Positions 16,796 through 25,339 of a stretch of DNA of 64,000 nucleotides are shown piece by piece (the stretch's first letter is position 1; each line of letters starts with the position of its first letter). The position numbers and the translations under genes are program-made. A model generated the notes under the pieces. That model saw nothing but the letters and a program-made list of their open reading frames with translations, made no database searches and was not told the origin of the DNA. Source of the stretch: Peptoniphilus ovalis (GTDB lineage Bacteria; Bacillota; Clostridia; Tissierellales; Peptoniphilaceae); contig NZ_JAHLQO010000002.1 of the NCBI RefSeq assembly GCF_018919265.1, positions 62,001 through 126,000 on the forward strand, written 5' to 3'.

Positions 16796-17944
16796 ATGAC
16801 TGATATTCAAAATTTACTAAAAGAATTTAAAAATATAGCAGATAATCAAAGAGGACAAATTGACAAATATTTAGCTGAAGGAAAAAAACTTGCTGGTGTA
16901 TATCCATATTATGCACCACAAGAAATTATCCACGCAGCTGGAATGATTCCAATTGAAATTTGGGGCGGTCAAGGTCCAATTGACAAGGCTAAAGAATACT
17001 TCCCAACTTTCTATTATTCACTAGCACTTAGATGTTTAGAAATGGGACTTGATGGATCACTTGATGGACTTAGTGCATGTATGCTAACAACTCTTGATGA
17101 TACATTAAGACCACTTTCTCAAAACTATAAAGTTTCTGTAGGAAGAGAAATTCCAATGGTATTCTTAAACCACGCACAACATAGAAAAGAAGACTTTGGT
17201 AAAACTTATAATGCTAAGATTTTCAAACAAGCAGCTGAAAGATTAGAAGAAGTTTGTGATGTTAAAATCACTGACGAAGCACTAAAAGAAGCTATAGAAG
17301 TTTACAATGAAAATAGAGCACTTAAGAGAGAATTCATCAAAATGGTTGGAGACTATTCAAAGACTATTAAGGCATCAGATAGATCTAATGTATTAAAAGC
17401 TTCTTGGAATATGCCAAAAGATGAACACTCAAAAATGCTTAAAGAACTTATTGAAGCATTAAAGGCTATGCCAAAAGAAGAATGTGATGGACCAAGAGTA
17501 GTAACTTCTGGTGTAATCACTGATAACCCAGCACTTCTTGAAGTACTTGATAACTTCAACATTTGTGTAGTAGCAGATGACGTTGCAGCTGAATCTAGAG
17601 GACTTAAAGTTGACGTAGATACATCAATCGAAGATCCATACCTAGCACTTGCTGATCAATTTGCAAGAATGGACGAAGATCCACTACTTTATGATCCAGA
17701 AATCTGGAAGAGACCTCAATATGTAGTTGACCTTGCAGTTGATAATGACGCTGATGGATGTCTATTATTCATGATGACATTTAACGATACAGAAGAAATG
17801 GAATATCCATCATTAAAACAAGCATATGAAAAAGCTGGAATCCCACTAATTAAAATGGGATATGATCAACAAATGACTGACTTTGGTCAAGCTAAAACAC
17901 AACTTGAAACATTTGCTGAAATGGTTCAACTTAATAGAATGTAA
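16796..17944 (+). CDS. hgdB: 2-hydroxyglutaryl-CoA dehydratase beta subunit
   Basis: The partner subunit of HgdA that also binds an iron-sulfur cluster. The 382-residue protein has the family features: PYYAPQEIIHAAG near the N-terminus, a cysteine in LSACMLTTLDDTLRP, and the C-terminal FMMTFNDTEEMEYPSL block. The spacing of 12 bases from hgdA and the downstream terminator make it the last gene of the operon. Length is as expected (about 380 residues). Confidence 0.95.
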   Translation: MTDIQNLLKEFKNIADNQRGQIDKYLAEGKKLAGVYPYYAPQEIIHAAGMIPIEIWGGQGPIDKAKEYFPTFYYSLALRCLEMGLDGSLDGLSACMLTTLDDTLRPLSQNYKVSVGREIPMVFLNHAQHRKEDFGKTYNAKIFKQAAERLEEVCDVKITDEALKEAIEVYNENRALKREFIKMVGDYSKTIKASDRSNVLKASWNMPKDEHSKMLKELIEALKAMPKEECDGPRVVTSGVITDNPALLEVLDNFNICVVADDVAAESRGLKVDVDTSIEDPYLALADQFARMDEDPLLYDPEIWKRPQYVVDLAVDNDADGCLLFMMTFNDTEEMEYPSLKQAYEKAGIPLIKMGYDQQMTDFGQAKTQLETFAEMVQLNRM

Positions 17945-17956
17945 TAAAATTATTTA

Positions 17957-17986
17957 GCAGAGGAGATTTTCTTCTCTGCTTTTTTT
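17957..17986 (+). terminator. Terminator of hgd operon
   Basis: A 10-bp stem (GCAGAGGAGA pairing with TCTTCTCTGC, one G-T pair) followed by seven T, 13 bases after hgdB. Confidence 0.9.
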
Positions 17987-18018
17987 GTGAAATTTTTTGC
18001 TCTATTTAAAATTTTTAT

Positions 18019-18043
18019 AGAGGCTCGATAAATTCGAGTCTCT
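18019..18043 (+). other. Second hairpin after hgd operon
   Basis: A 10-bp inverted repeat (AGAGGCTCGA with TCGAGTCTCT, one G-T pair, 5-base loop). There is no clear T run, so it may be a backup terminator or a remnant. The rest of the gap, 18044-18435, holds only a 33-codon open frame from a GTG near 18171, which I cannot support as a gene. Confidence 0.45.
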
Positions 18044-18435
18044 TATTTGCTGTAAAAATCAATAATTACACAAATATAAGTCTGTGCATTTAATAAAAAA
18101 AATAATAAAATAAAATTCTTTATATTTTAAAAATCAATAAAGTTGATATAATTTATTTATTATATTAGTGGAGAAAAATATTAAACTCAACAAAATTAGA
18201 AGAAGATGCAAATTTATATTTAATAAAATAAATTACACTTATTTTTTAGGGAATGAAAATATAAAATAGCATTGTTGGAATTATTGGAAGTATTTACAAT
18301 CTCGCTTATTATAGCAATAATTTTCAAATCTATAATTTGGACTTTCAAAAGATTATTTAAGTTTGCATAATTTAGGAAATTTAATCTCTTTATGATAGAA
18401 TTATTAATATATCTAAGGAATTAGAAAGGAGTATT

Positions 18436-19434
18436 ATGGAAATTTTAGTTTTAAAAGATAAAGATTTAAGAGAGGCTGTAACTATTAAAGATGTTATAGA
18501 AGCAGATAAAGAAGCTTTAAAGGAATACAGTGCAGGCAACTCTGACATTCCTCTTCGTACTGTTATTGATGTTGATAAAGAAAATTCAAGCACAGCAATT
18601 TTTATGCCGGGATACATTAAAGATAAAAATGCACTTGGTCTTAAAATTATTGACATCTATCCACAAAATATTGAGAAAGGCCTTCCATCTTCTCCATCTA
18701 CAATGATTTTAATTGATGATGAAAATGGATTTGTTAAGGCAATTTTAGATGGAACAATGCTTACAAGACTTAGAACTGGAGCTGTGGCAGGAGCTGCTAC
18801 TGAAGTTTTATCTAATGAAGACGCAGATAAGTTTTTATTAATTGGAACAGGTGGGCAAGCTCAAACACAACTTGAGGCAGTCCTTGCTGTTAGAGATATT
18901 AAAAAAGCTTATGTGTATGATATGAATTTTGAAAGAGCAAAGGAATTTGCGAAAAAGATGAATGAAGAATTATCTGAGTACGATTCTGAAATCATTGCAG
19001 TAGAAGATACAAATGAAGTTATAGAAGAAGTTGACATCATTACAACAGTTACAACTTCTAAAAATCCAGTATTTGATGGAACTCGTGTTAAAAAAGGAGT
19101 TCATGTAAATGGAGTGGGATCTTATACGCCTGATATGCAAGAAACTCCAAGTGAATTTATAGAAAGAGCGGATAAGATTTTTACAGATACAAAGGAAGGA
19201 GTGCTTGAAGAATCAGGGGACGTATTAATTCCTATTGAAGCTAAAAAATTATCAGAAGATAAAGTCTCTCACGAACTTGGCAATCTACTTCTTGGAAAAG
19301 AAACTGGAAGAGTTAGCAAAGATGAAATAACTTGGTTTAAGACAGTGGGATTTGCCGGTCTTGATATAATAGTTGCAGAAAAAATTTATCGCCTTGCAAA
19401 AGAAAAGGGAATAGGACAGATTATAAATATGTAA
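18436..19434 (+). CDS. Ornithine cyclodeaminase / mu-crystallin family dehydrogenase
   Basis: An NAD(P)-dependent enzyme of 332 residues with the two-domain fold of the ornithine cyclodeaminase family. The Rossmann motif LLIGTGGQAQTQL is near residue 137 and the substrate-side TRLRTGAVAGAA is near residue 115. Members convert ornithine to proline or oxidise and reduce other amino and imino acids such as ketimines. The substrate cannot be read from the sequence. It sits beside glutamate fermentation genes, so an amino acid link is plausible. AGAAAGGAG precedes the ATG. It has its own terminator. Confidence 0.85.
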   Translation: MEILVLKDKDLREAVTIKDVIEADKEALKEYSAGNSDIPLRTVIDVDKENSSTAIFMPGYIKDKNALGLKIIDIYPQNIEKGLPSSPSTMILIDDENGFVKAILDGTMLTRLRTGAVAGAATEVLSNEDADKFLLIGTGGQAQTQLEAVLAVRDIKKAYVYDMNFERAKEFAKKMNEELSEYDSEIIAVEDTNEVIEEVDIITTVTTSKNPVFDGTRVKKGVHVNGVGSYTPDMQETPSEFIERADKIFTDTKEGVLEESGDVLIPIEAKKLSEDKVSHELGNLLLGKETGRVSKDEITWFKTVGFAGLDIIVAEKIYRLAKEKGIGQIINM

Positions 19435-19452
19435 ATAAAAATTATTGACTAT

Positions 19453-19486
19453 AAAAGCTTTTGGAGAAATCTGAAAGCTTTTTATA
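19453..19486 (+). terminator. Terminator after ornithine cyclodeaminase homologue
   Basis: A 9-bp inverted repeat (AAAAGCTTT/AAAGCTTTT) with a 12-base loop and T-rich tail. Confidence 0.75.
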
Positions 19487-19508
19487 TTTTAATAACAGGT
19501 TTCTAGTC

Positions 19509-19537
19509 TTGACATTAATATAATAAAGGGATAATCT
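19509..19537 (+). promoter_or_regulatory. Promoter of copper-amine-oxidase-like domain protein gene
   Basis: TTGACA and TAATCT are separated by 17 bases, about 40 bases before the start codon. Confidence 0.55.
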
Positions 19538-19578
19538 AATAGTAGGTTTTAGGACAACTAAATATGAAGGAGGTATCC

Positions 19579-20364
19579 ATGAATAACAAAAAAATAGTTG
19601 GCATTGCAGCTTTGTTATTGTTACAAGGTGTTTATGCTACAAGTCCAAAGATTTGGATGAATGGAAAGATTATTGAATCAGATGTTGTTCCAGTTATTGA
19701 AGACAATAGGACTCTTGTTCCTATTAGGGTTATTTCAGAAAATTTAGGATTAAAGGTTCAATGGAATGGGGAAGAAAAAACTGTGAATATTCAGGATGAT
19801 GATAAATCTATTCTTTTGAGAATTGGAGACAAGAAAGTTAAAAAATTAAATGATGACAAGGAAATTGATATTGACGTTGCTCCTAAAATTATAAACAACA
19901 GAACTTACGTACCTATTAGATTTGTTGGAGAAGCTTTTGACATGAAGGTGGATTGGGATGATAAGGACAAAACAGTTATAATAGGCGAAGGATATAATAA
20001 AGAAAATAAAAACGAAAAAGATGTAATTGCAGCTAGTATTGTAGAAGTATTAGAAAAAGACGGAGTTAAATTTTACGACAAAAAAGTTGAGGAATATAAA
20101 CATCCAGATGGTGTTATAGTTATAAGACTCTATACTTTAAAGGATGATAAATCTAATAATGAAACAATTGGAATCTATGAATTTAAAAATGAAGACGCTG
20201 CAAAAAAACTATATGATTCATTAATAGAAAAATATACAAAAACTAATTCAAAAGAGTTTGCAGAAAGTCTTTATAAATTAAAAGGCAAAAATGTTGTTGC
20301 ATTAACTATAAATGACATGGCAAAAGTCAATGATAAAGTTGCTGAAATAATAAAAAATATGTAA
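19579..20364 (+). CDS. Secreted protein with two copper-amine-oxidase N-terminal-like domains
   Basis: A likely exported protein of 261 residues. It begins with a signal peptide (NNKKIVGIAALLLLQGVYA). Two tandem copies follow of the stalk domain known from the N-terminus of copper amine oxidases (VVPVIEDNRTLVPIRVISENLGL and VAPKIINNRTYVPIRFVGEAFDM), each about 60 residues. The C-terminal part (from about residue 140) is an unrecognised Lys/Asp-rich region. In Firmicutes this domain is an extracellular stalk and carries no enzyme activity. I chose the ATG at 19579 after AAGGAGGTATCC over the one at 19564. Confidence 0.8.
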   Translation: MNNKKIVGIAALLLLQGVYATSPKIWMNGKIIESDVVPVIEDNRTLVPIRVISENLGLKVQWNGEEKTVNIQDDDKSILLRIGDKKVKKLNDDKEIDIDVAPKIINNRTYVPIRFVGEAFDMKVDWDDKDKTVIIGEGYNKENKNEKDVIAASIVEVLEKDGVKFYDKKVEEYKHPDGVIVIRLYTLKDDKSNNETIGIYEFKNEDAAKKLYDSLIEKYTKTNSKEFAESLYKLKGKNVVALTINDMAKVNDKVAEIIKNM

Positions 20365-20370
20365 AAATAA

Positions 20371-20396
20371 ACCCTCGAGTTTAACTCGGGGGTTTT
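20371..20396. terminator. Bidirectional terminator between convergent genes
   Basis: A 10-bp stem (ACCCTCGAGT with ACTCGGGGGT, one G-T pair, 3-base loop) flanked by A-rich sequence before and T after. It serves the plus-strand stalk-domain gene and lies near the 3' end of the minus-strand leucine-rich-repeat gene. Confidence 0.8.
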
Positions 20397-20407
20397 GTAA
20401 TTTAAAA

Positions 20408-21001
20408 TTAGCCTTGTTTAACTACAGTGTTTTCTTCGAAAGCTCTGTGGTCTAGTTTGTCACATCCAGCTGGTACTTCTACTTCTAGAATATTATTCTT
20501 TCTAAATGCGTACATATCAATTTCTTTAATATTTGCTGGAAGTTTAACTTCTTGTAAATGGTTTTTGTAGAATGCACTTACGCCGATAAATTCAACTGTA
20601 TCTGGAATATGAATTTCTCCAATTTCGTTAAGTGAGAAAGCATTGTCTCCAATAAATTCAAGATTTGCTGGTAACTTAACATCAGCTAGTTTATTTCTAT
20701 AAAATCCGTAAGCGTCAATTTTTTTAACTGAATCTGGAATTTCAACTTCTGTTAAGTTGTTTACTCCAAATGCATTGTATCCAATTTCTTCAACAGTTTC
20801 TGGAATTACAACAGAGTTAAGTTTTCTTCTGTAGAAACATTGTTCTCCAATAACTCTAATCTTTGTTCCATCTGGTCCTTCAGTAGGAACCACCATGTCG
20901 AATAATCCCTCATTCTTAATTTTGTCCTTGCCTTTTCTTGTCATTCCCTTTAATACATCGCCATCAAATATAAAATCGTCAAACTCAAAAGGTTTTTCCA
21001 T
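20408..21001 (-). CDS. BspA-type leucine-rich-repeat protein
   Basis: A protein of 197 residues made largely of about five or six 23-residue repeats of the LRR_5/BspA type (IPDSVKKIDAYGFYRNKL, LPANLEFIGDNAFSLNEI, IPDTVEFIGVSAFYKNHL). There is no signal peptide or cell-wall anchor, so it is probably cytoplasmic, unlike many BspA surface proteins. The repeat fold usually serves protein binding. An AGGGAGG site precedes the ATG. Function unknown. Confidence 0.85.
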   Translation of the reverse strand: MEKPFEFDDFIFDGDVLKGMTRKGKDKIKNEGLFDMVVPTEGPDGTKIRVIGEQCFYRRKLNSVVIPETVEEIGYNAFGVNNLTEVEIPDSVKKIDAYGFYRNKLADVKLPANLEFIGDNAFSLNEIGEIHIPDTVEFIGVSAFYKNHLQEVKLPANIKEIDMYAFRKNNILEVEVPAGCDKLDHRAFEENTVVKQG

Positions 21002-21287
21002 ATGTATTGTCCTCCCTCTACATAAAAAATTTTCTCTTATATGTATTATAACACAATGGATAAAAATATTAAAGGAAGCTTTAAAAATAGCGATAGCTGA
21101 ACGATTTATTTATAAAAAGTAAATAGATTTTACGATTAGTTTTTTAAAATAAAATTAATTTACTAAAGACAAATTGAAAAGGATTCTAAATGATTAAAAT
21201 ATTATTTAAAGAAATTGAAATGCTTAATTTATTATATTTAAATAGAGTAAAATATTAGTAAAAACTTAGAATTATTGCATTAATCTT

Positions 21288-21316
21288 TTGACACTTGATT
21301 AGTTTCGTAATATAAT
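21288..21316 (+). promoter_or_regulatory. Promoter of PhaE-like gene
   Basis: Perfect TTGACA and TATAAT hexamers at 17-base spacing, about 45 bases before the start codon. This is the best consensus promoter in the window, so the downstream gene is probably strongly expressed. Confidence 0.85.
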
Positions 21317-21361
21317 CAACTAAAGCGTAAATATTTTAAATTTTGTAGGAGGAAGTGAAGT

Positions 21362-22570
21362 ATGGATAATAGAAACTTTTTTGATGAAATGATGAAAATG
21401 CAAAAAAATATCTTTAAAAATCAATACGAAGATTATAAAAAATTCATGGATAATTTTAAGGTAGGAAATTTCAACTCTTTCACACCTAATATGTTTATGG
21501 GTAACTTCCACAATCCTATGGATATTTTTAAAAATTATAATACTACTTCAAAGAAGTTTGAAGATATGTTTAAAGAATTTTTTCAAAATGTCCCTGGATA
21601 TGAAGAAACTAAAAACATGTATGGCAAAAATGTTGAATTGTTAAATAAGTTATATCTAGCTTATGCACATCTATTCAACGATTTAGATATTGTAAATTCT
21701 CAAAATAAACTATTAGATGTTTTTGAAATTTACAGTGATGAGCTTTATAATTCATCTAAGAAATACTTCAACAAATATGTTCCAGACAGATTCTATCAGA
21801 TTATAGAAAACTTTGATCTAGGAAAATTTATAAAGCCAATGATAGAAAATTCAAAGAGATCTCTACACTTCTATGAAGAAGCTTTAGAAAATAGACCAGA
21901 AATATTAATAAATGATGTTAGAAACTTCTATGAAAATGTACTAGATAAAATGTATGAAATACCAAGCATTGGTATCTCTGAAGATGAAAAGAGAAAGAAT
22001 AAGCTTGAACTTAAGAAATATTTAGAGCTTGAATTAAAACTAATGGAATTTGCTATTTTCTTAGAAAAGAAAAATAATGAAACTGCATTAACAGCTCAAA
22101 AGAATTATCTAGAAGGCCTTGAATCTGAATCAGGAATTGAAGACTTCTCTGATTTCTACAGATTCTACATTAAGAATTTTGAAAAAGCATACAAAGATTT
22201 AATTAATTCAAGTGAATACAAGAACAAAGCTGATGAAATTATTAAGCTAGTAAATGAAAACAACGAAATTTACAAAAATCGAATTGAAGAAAGACTTAGC
22301 GATCTTCCAATTCTTACTACTAGAGATGAGGAAGGATTAAAACTAGATTTTGAAAAAGCTAGAAAAGCAAGTGAAAAATCTACAAGAGATGTAGAAGCAA
22401 TTAAAAAAGAAAATGCAAAACTTGCAAAAGAAGTAGAAGCTTTAAAAGCTGATAAAGAAAATCTAGCAAAAGAAATAGAAACAATTAAGGCTGAACTCGA
22501 AAATGAGTCACTTTCAAAAGAGATCGAAGCTATTAAAAAAGAATTAGAAAACTTAAAAAAAGCTAAATAA
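21362..22570 (+). CDS. Helical coiled-coil protein resembling PHA synthase subunit PhaE
   Basis: A predicted soluble, all-helical protein of 402 residues. The first part is rich in Phe/Asn/Met. A middle helical region spans about residues 130-300. A segment near residues 310-325 (LSDLPILTTRDEEGLKLDFE) recalls the LPTREEVD pattern before the terminal coiled coil in PhaE/phasin-type proteins. The last 70 residues are a regular heptad coiled coil (IKKENAKLAKEVEALKADKENL-type). I suggest a PhaE-like or phasin-like protein, but no phaC synthase is in the window and the resemblance is weak. It has a near-perfect promoter and its own terminator. Confidence 0.6.
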   Translation: MDNRNFFDEMMKMQKNIFKNQYEDYKKFMDNFKVGNFNSFTPNMFMGNFHNPMDIFKNYNTTSKKFEDMFKEFFQNVPGYEETKNMYGKNVELLNKLYLAYAHLFNDLDIVNSQNKLLDVFEIYSDELYNSSKKYFNKYVPDRFYQIIENFDLGKFIKPMIENSKRSLHFYEEALENRPEILINDVRNFYENVLDKMYEIPSIGISEDEKRKNKLELKKYLELELKLMEFAIFLEKKNNETALTAQKNYLEGLESESGIEDFSDFYRFYIKNFEKAYKDLINSSEYKNKADEIIKLVNENNEIYKNRIEERLSDLPILTTRDEEGLKLDFEKARKASEKSTRDVEAIKKENAKLAKEVEALKADKENLAKEIETIKAELENESLSKEIEAIKKELENLKKAK

Positions 22571-22574
22571 GAAC

Positions 22575-22607
22575 TAAGCAGGAAGCCCAAGGCAACCTGC
22601 TTTTTTT
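22575..22607 (+). terminator. Terminator after PhaE-like gene, identical to the one after gltS
   Basis: The stem AGCAGG/CCTGCT encloses a second short stem GCC/GGC and is followed by seven T. The 32-base sequence is identical to that at 24007-24038 on the other side of gltS. Confidence 0.92.
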
Positions 22608-22704
22608 ATACAAATTTATAAATATTAAGAAAACTATTTTTAATAAAATTTTTTAAATTTATACCCTTTAAAATTAATAGTTAAACATAGAAGATACAAA
22701 AATA

Positions 22705-22733
22705 TTGTAAACGTATTTCTTGTATGATAAAAT
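22705..22733 (+). promoter_or_regulatory. Promoter of gltS
   Basis: TTGTAA and TAAAAT are separated by 17 bases, about 32 bases before the gltS start. Confidence 0.5.
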
Positions 22734-22765
22734 TAAATTAACAATAAAAATAGGAGGTATTACAT

Positions 22766-24001
22766 ATGAAATTTGAAATGATTGAAAACGTATTTACAAT
22801 TAATTTAAATCCTGTATTTACATTAGCACTTTCAGCAATTTTATTATTACTTGGATTTTGGATTAAGGATAAGATTAAAATAATCGATAAATATTGTATA
22901 CCAGCTCCAGTAGTTGGTGGATTTTTATTTATGTTTATCACTTTCATAGGACACCAAACAGGATCTTTTGAGTTCCAATTTGAAAACATATTTCAAAGTG
23001 TATTTATGTTAGCATTTTTCACAACAGTAGGACTGGGAGCAAGTTTTAAACTACTTAAAACTGGGGGAAAACTATTATTGGTTTACTGGATTGTATGTGG
23101 TGTAATATCAATATTCCAAAATACAATTGGTATAACTCTATCAAAACTACTATCAATTCCAGCACCATACGCATTATTATCTTCATCTATATCAATGATT
23201 GGAGGACACGGTGCGGCTCTATCTTATGGTGGAACTTTCGCTGAAATGGGATATGAACAAGGACCACTTGTTGGAGCGGCAGCAGCCACATTTGGATTAA
23301 TCTCAGCAGTATTAATAGGTGGACCACTAGGTAGAAGATTAATTGTAAAAAATAATCTGAAACCAGATAATAGTGAAGACTTTGATACTTCAGTAGAAAA
23401 TATCAATGTGGCTGGAGAAAAACTTAATAGTTTAGATATTATTAAAAACATTGTTGTAGTTATAGTTTGCATGGCGGTAGGTATGCAAATAGCTACATTT
23501 ATTTCAGGAATTATTAATTTAAGCTTCCCAGACTATGTAGGAGCAATGTTTACAGCAGTTGTAGTTCGTAACTTGAATGAAAAGTTTCATTTTTACAAAT
23601 TTGACTTTACATTAGTTGATGAATTTGGAAATGTAATGCTTAATCTTTACTTATCACTTGCTATGATGACATTAAAATTATGGGAGCTTACAGGACTTCT
23701 AGGTGGAATAGCAGTTGTAGTATTTGCACAAGCTGTGTTTATGATACTTGCAGCATATTTTGTTGTATTCAGAATACTTGGATCAAATTATGATGCGGCA
23801 GTAATGTGTGCAGGTCTATGTGGTCATGGACTTGGTGCTACACCATCAGCAATAGTAAATATGACAGCGATTAATGAAAAATATGGAATGTCTAGAAAAG
23901 CCATGATGATTGTTCCGATTGTAGGAGCTTTTTTAGTAGACATAGTTTATCAACCACAAACAATACTTTTTATAAAGACATTTGTAAAAGCAATAAATTA
24001 A
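22766..24001 (+). CDS. gltS: Sodium/glutamate symporter
   Basis: Imports glutamate with Na+ across the cytoplasmic membrane. The 411-residue protein has about ten hydrophobic segments and the two ESS-family reentrant signatures: SSSISMIGGHGAALSYGGTF (near residue 145) and CAGLCGHGLGATPSAIVNM (near residue 350). AGGAGGT precedes the ATG. Its place close to the hydroxyglutarate-pathway genes suggests it feeds that pathway. It is monocistronic between two identical terminators. Confidence 0.95.
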   Translation: MKFEMIENVFTINLNPVFTLALSAILLLLGFWIKDKIKIIDKYCIPAPVVGGFLFMFITFIGHQTGSFEFQFENIFQSVFMLAFFTTVGLGASFKLLKTGGKLLLVYWIVCGVISIFQNTIGITLSKLLSIPAPYALLSSSISMIGGHGAALSYGGTFAEMGYEQGPLVGAAAATFGLISAVLIGGPLGRRLIVKNNLKPDNSEDFDTSVENINVAGEKLNSLDIIKNIVVVIVCMAVGMQIATFISGIINLSFPDYVGAMFTAVVVRNLNEKFHFYKFDFTLVDEFGNVMLNLYLSLAMMTLKLWELTGLLGGIAVVVFAQAVFMILAAYFVVFRILGSNYDAAVMCAGLCGHGLGATPSAIVNMTAINEKYGMSRKAMMIVPIVGAFLVDIVYQPQTILFIKTFVKAIN

Positions 24002-24006
24002 AAAAT

Positions 24007-24038
24007 TAAGCAGGAAGCCCAAGGCAACCTGCTTTTTT
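24007..24038. terminator. Terminator after gltS, repeat copy
   Basis: Identical over 32 bases to the terminator at 22575-22607. It sits between convergent gltS and the aminotransferase gene, whose stop codon starts 2 bases further on, so it may serve both strands. Confidence 0.9.
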
Positions 24039-24039
24039 C

Positions 24040-25191
24040 TTACTTAAATATATCTAATTTTTCAATTCTGTCAAATGCTTCGTTAATCATATCTTCATTA
24101 ACAGTAACTGCAATTCTTATACAGTCTTCTCCACCTTTTCCAAAAACTTCACCACTTATTAAATTAACATGAGCCTTTTCTAAGATTTCTTTTATAACTT
24201 CTTTTGAAGTCATTCCAGGGACATTAATTTTAGGGAAGAGATAGAAAGTTCCCTTTGGTCTCATTACTTCTACATATTTTAATTTTTTAAGTCTTTCATA
24301 TGCAAGATACATTCTATTTTTGTATTCTTCTGCAAGTGGTGGGCAAATTTCTTTTCTGTTTTCAATTGCTGCAATACCTGCGTATTGGCAAATTGTTGGC
24401 ACTGCATAAACTGTTATTTCATGAACTTGTGTCATAGCCTTTATTAAATCAGCATCTGCTACAATTGAGCCAAGTCTCCAACCTGTCATTACGTAATCTT
24501 TAGAAAAAGATGCAATTGAAATTACATTTTTAAATTCCTTGTCAAATTTAATCATTGGCTCGAATTTAGATTCGTAAGAATAAATTGTGTAGATATCATC
24601 ACAAATTACTACGACATCGTGTTTTTTTGCAATTTCATAAATTTCTTTTAAAGTTTCTGTTGAGTAAACTGCTCCAGTTGGATTGTTTGGAGTGTTTACG
24701 ATAATTGCTTTAGTTTTATCTGTGATTAACTTTTCAAGCTCTGATGGAATTATATTAAAATCATTTTCAAATTTTGTTTCGTATATTACAGGCACACCAT
24801 GGGGCATTTCAACTTGTTCAGTATAAATACTAAAGTATGGTGAAGGAATTATAACTTCATCTCCTTCTTCTATAATTGTTCTTAGCACTAGATACATTGC
24901 CTCTGTACCAGACATTGTAACCATTACATTTGAAGGGTCAGCTTCCACTTCAAAGTCTTCCTTATAGTAATCACAAATTGCCTGTCTTAAAGCAAGAACT
25001 CCTTGTGGATCTGCGTAGTGCGTGTGACCATTTAGTTGTGACTGATTTGCTGCTTCTATTATGATTTCATGTGTGTTAATGTCAGGATCACCTACACCAA
25101 AGTTGATGAAGTCGTCGTATATATTTGAGTAGTCTACTGAATAAACTGATTCTTTTACTTCGCTATATTCTTTTGCAATAAATTTTTTCAT
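24040..25191 (-). CDS. Pyridoxal-phosphate-dependent class I/II aminotransferase
   Basis: A cytoplasmic PLP enzyme of 383 residues, probably an aspartate-type or broad aminotransferase. Visible features are the NTPNNPTGAVYS motif, CDDIY and the lysine segment IASFSKDYVMTGWRLG, where the Lys binds PLP, plus a C-terminal Arg in GEDCIRIAVT for the substrate carboxylate. A strong AAGGAGG site precedes the ATG. It could make 2-oxoglutarate from glutamate for the neighbouring fermentation pathway. The exact substrate cannot be assigned. Confidence 0.88.
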   Translation of the reverse strand: MKKFIAKEYSEVKESVYSVDYSNIYDDFINFGVGDPDINTHEIIIEAANQSQLNGHTHYADPQGVLALRQAICDYYKEDFEVEADPSNVMVTMSGTEAMYLVLRTIIEEGDEVIIPSPYFSIYTEQVEMPHGVPVIYETKFENDFNIIPSELEKLITDKTKAIIVNTPNNPTGAVYSTETLKEIYEIAKKHDVVVICDDIYTIYSYESKFEPMIKFDKEFKNVISIASFSKDYVMTGWRLGSIVADADLIKAMTQVHEITVYAVPTICQYAGIAAIENRKEICPPLAEEYKNRMYLAYERLKKLKYVEVMRPKGTFYLFPKINVPGMTSKEVIKEILEKAHVNLISGEVFGKGGEDCIRIAVTVNEDMINEAFDRIEKLDIFK

Positions 25192-25339
25192 AATTCCTCC
25201 TTGTCCAGTTTATAACTTTTTATATTGTAACATAAAAATCGGAAACTTTTAAATATTGGATTCGGGCATTTTTATTACTTTAATAAATCTTTGCATATAT
25301 GATATAATTATAGTATTAAATATTAAGGGGGAAAACTCT

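Noticed and set aside
18171-18275. 33-codon open frame in the gap after the hgd operon
   Set aside because: Basic, low-complexity sequence with no family match and a GTG start without a convincing ribosome site.
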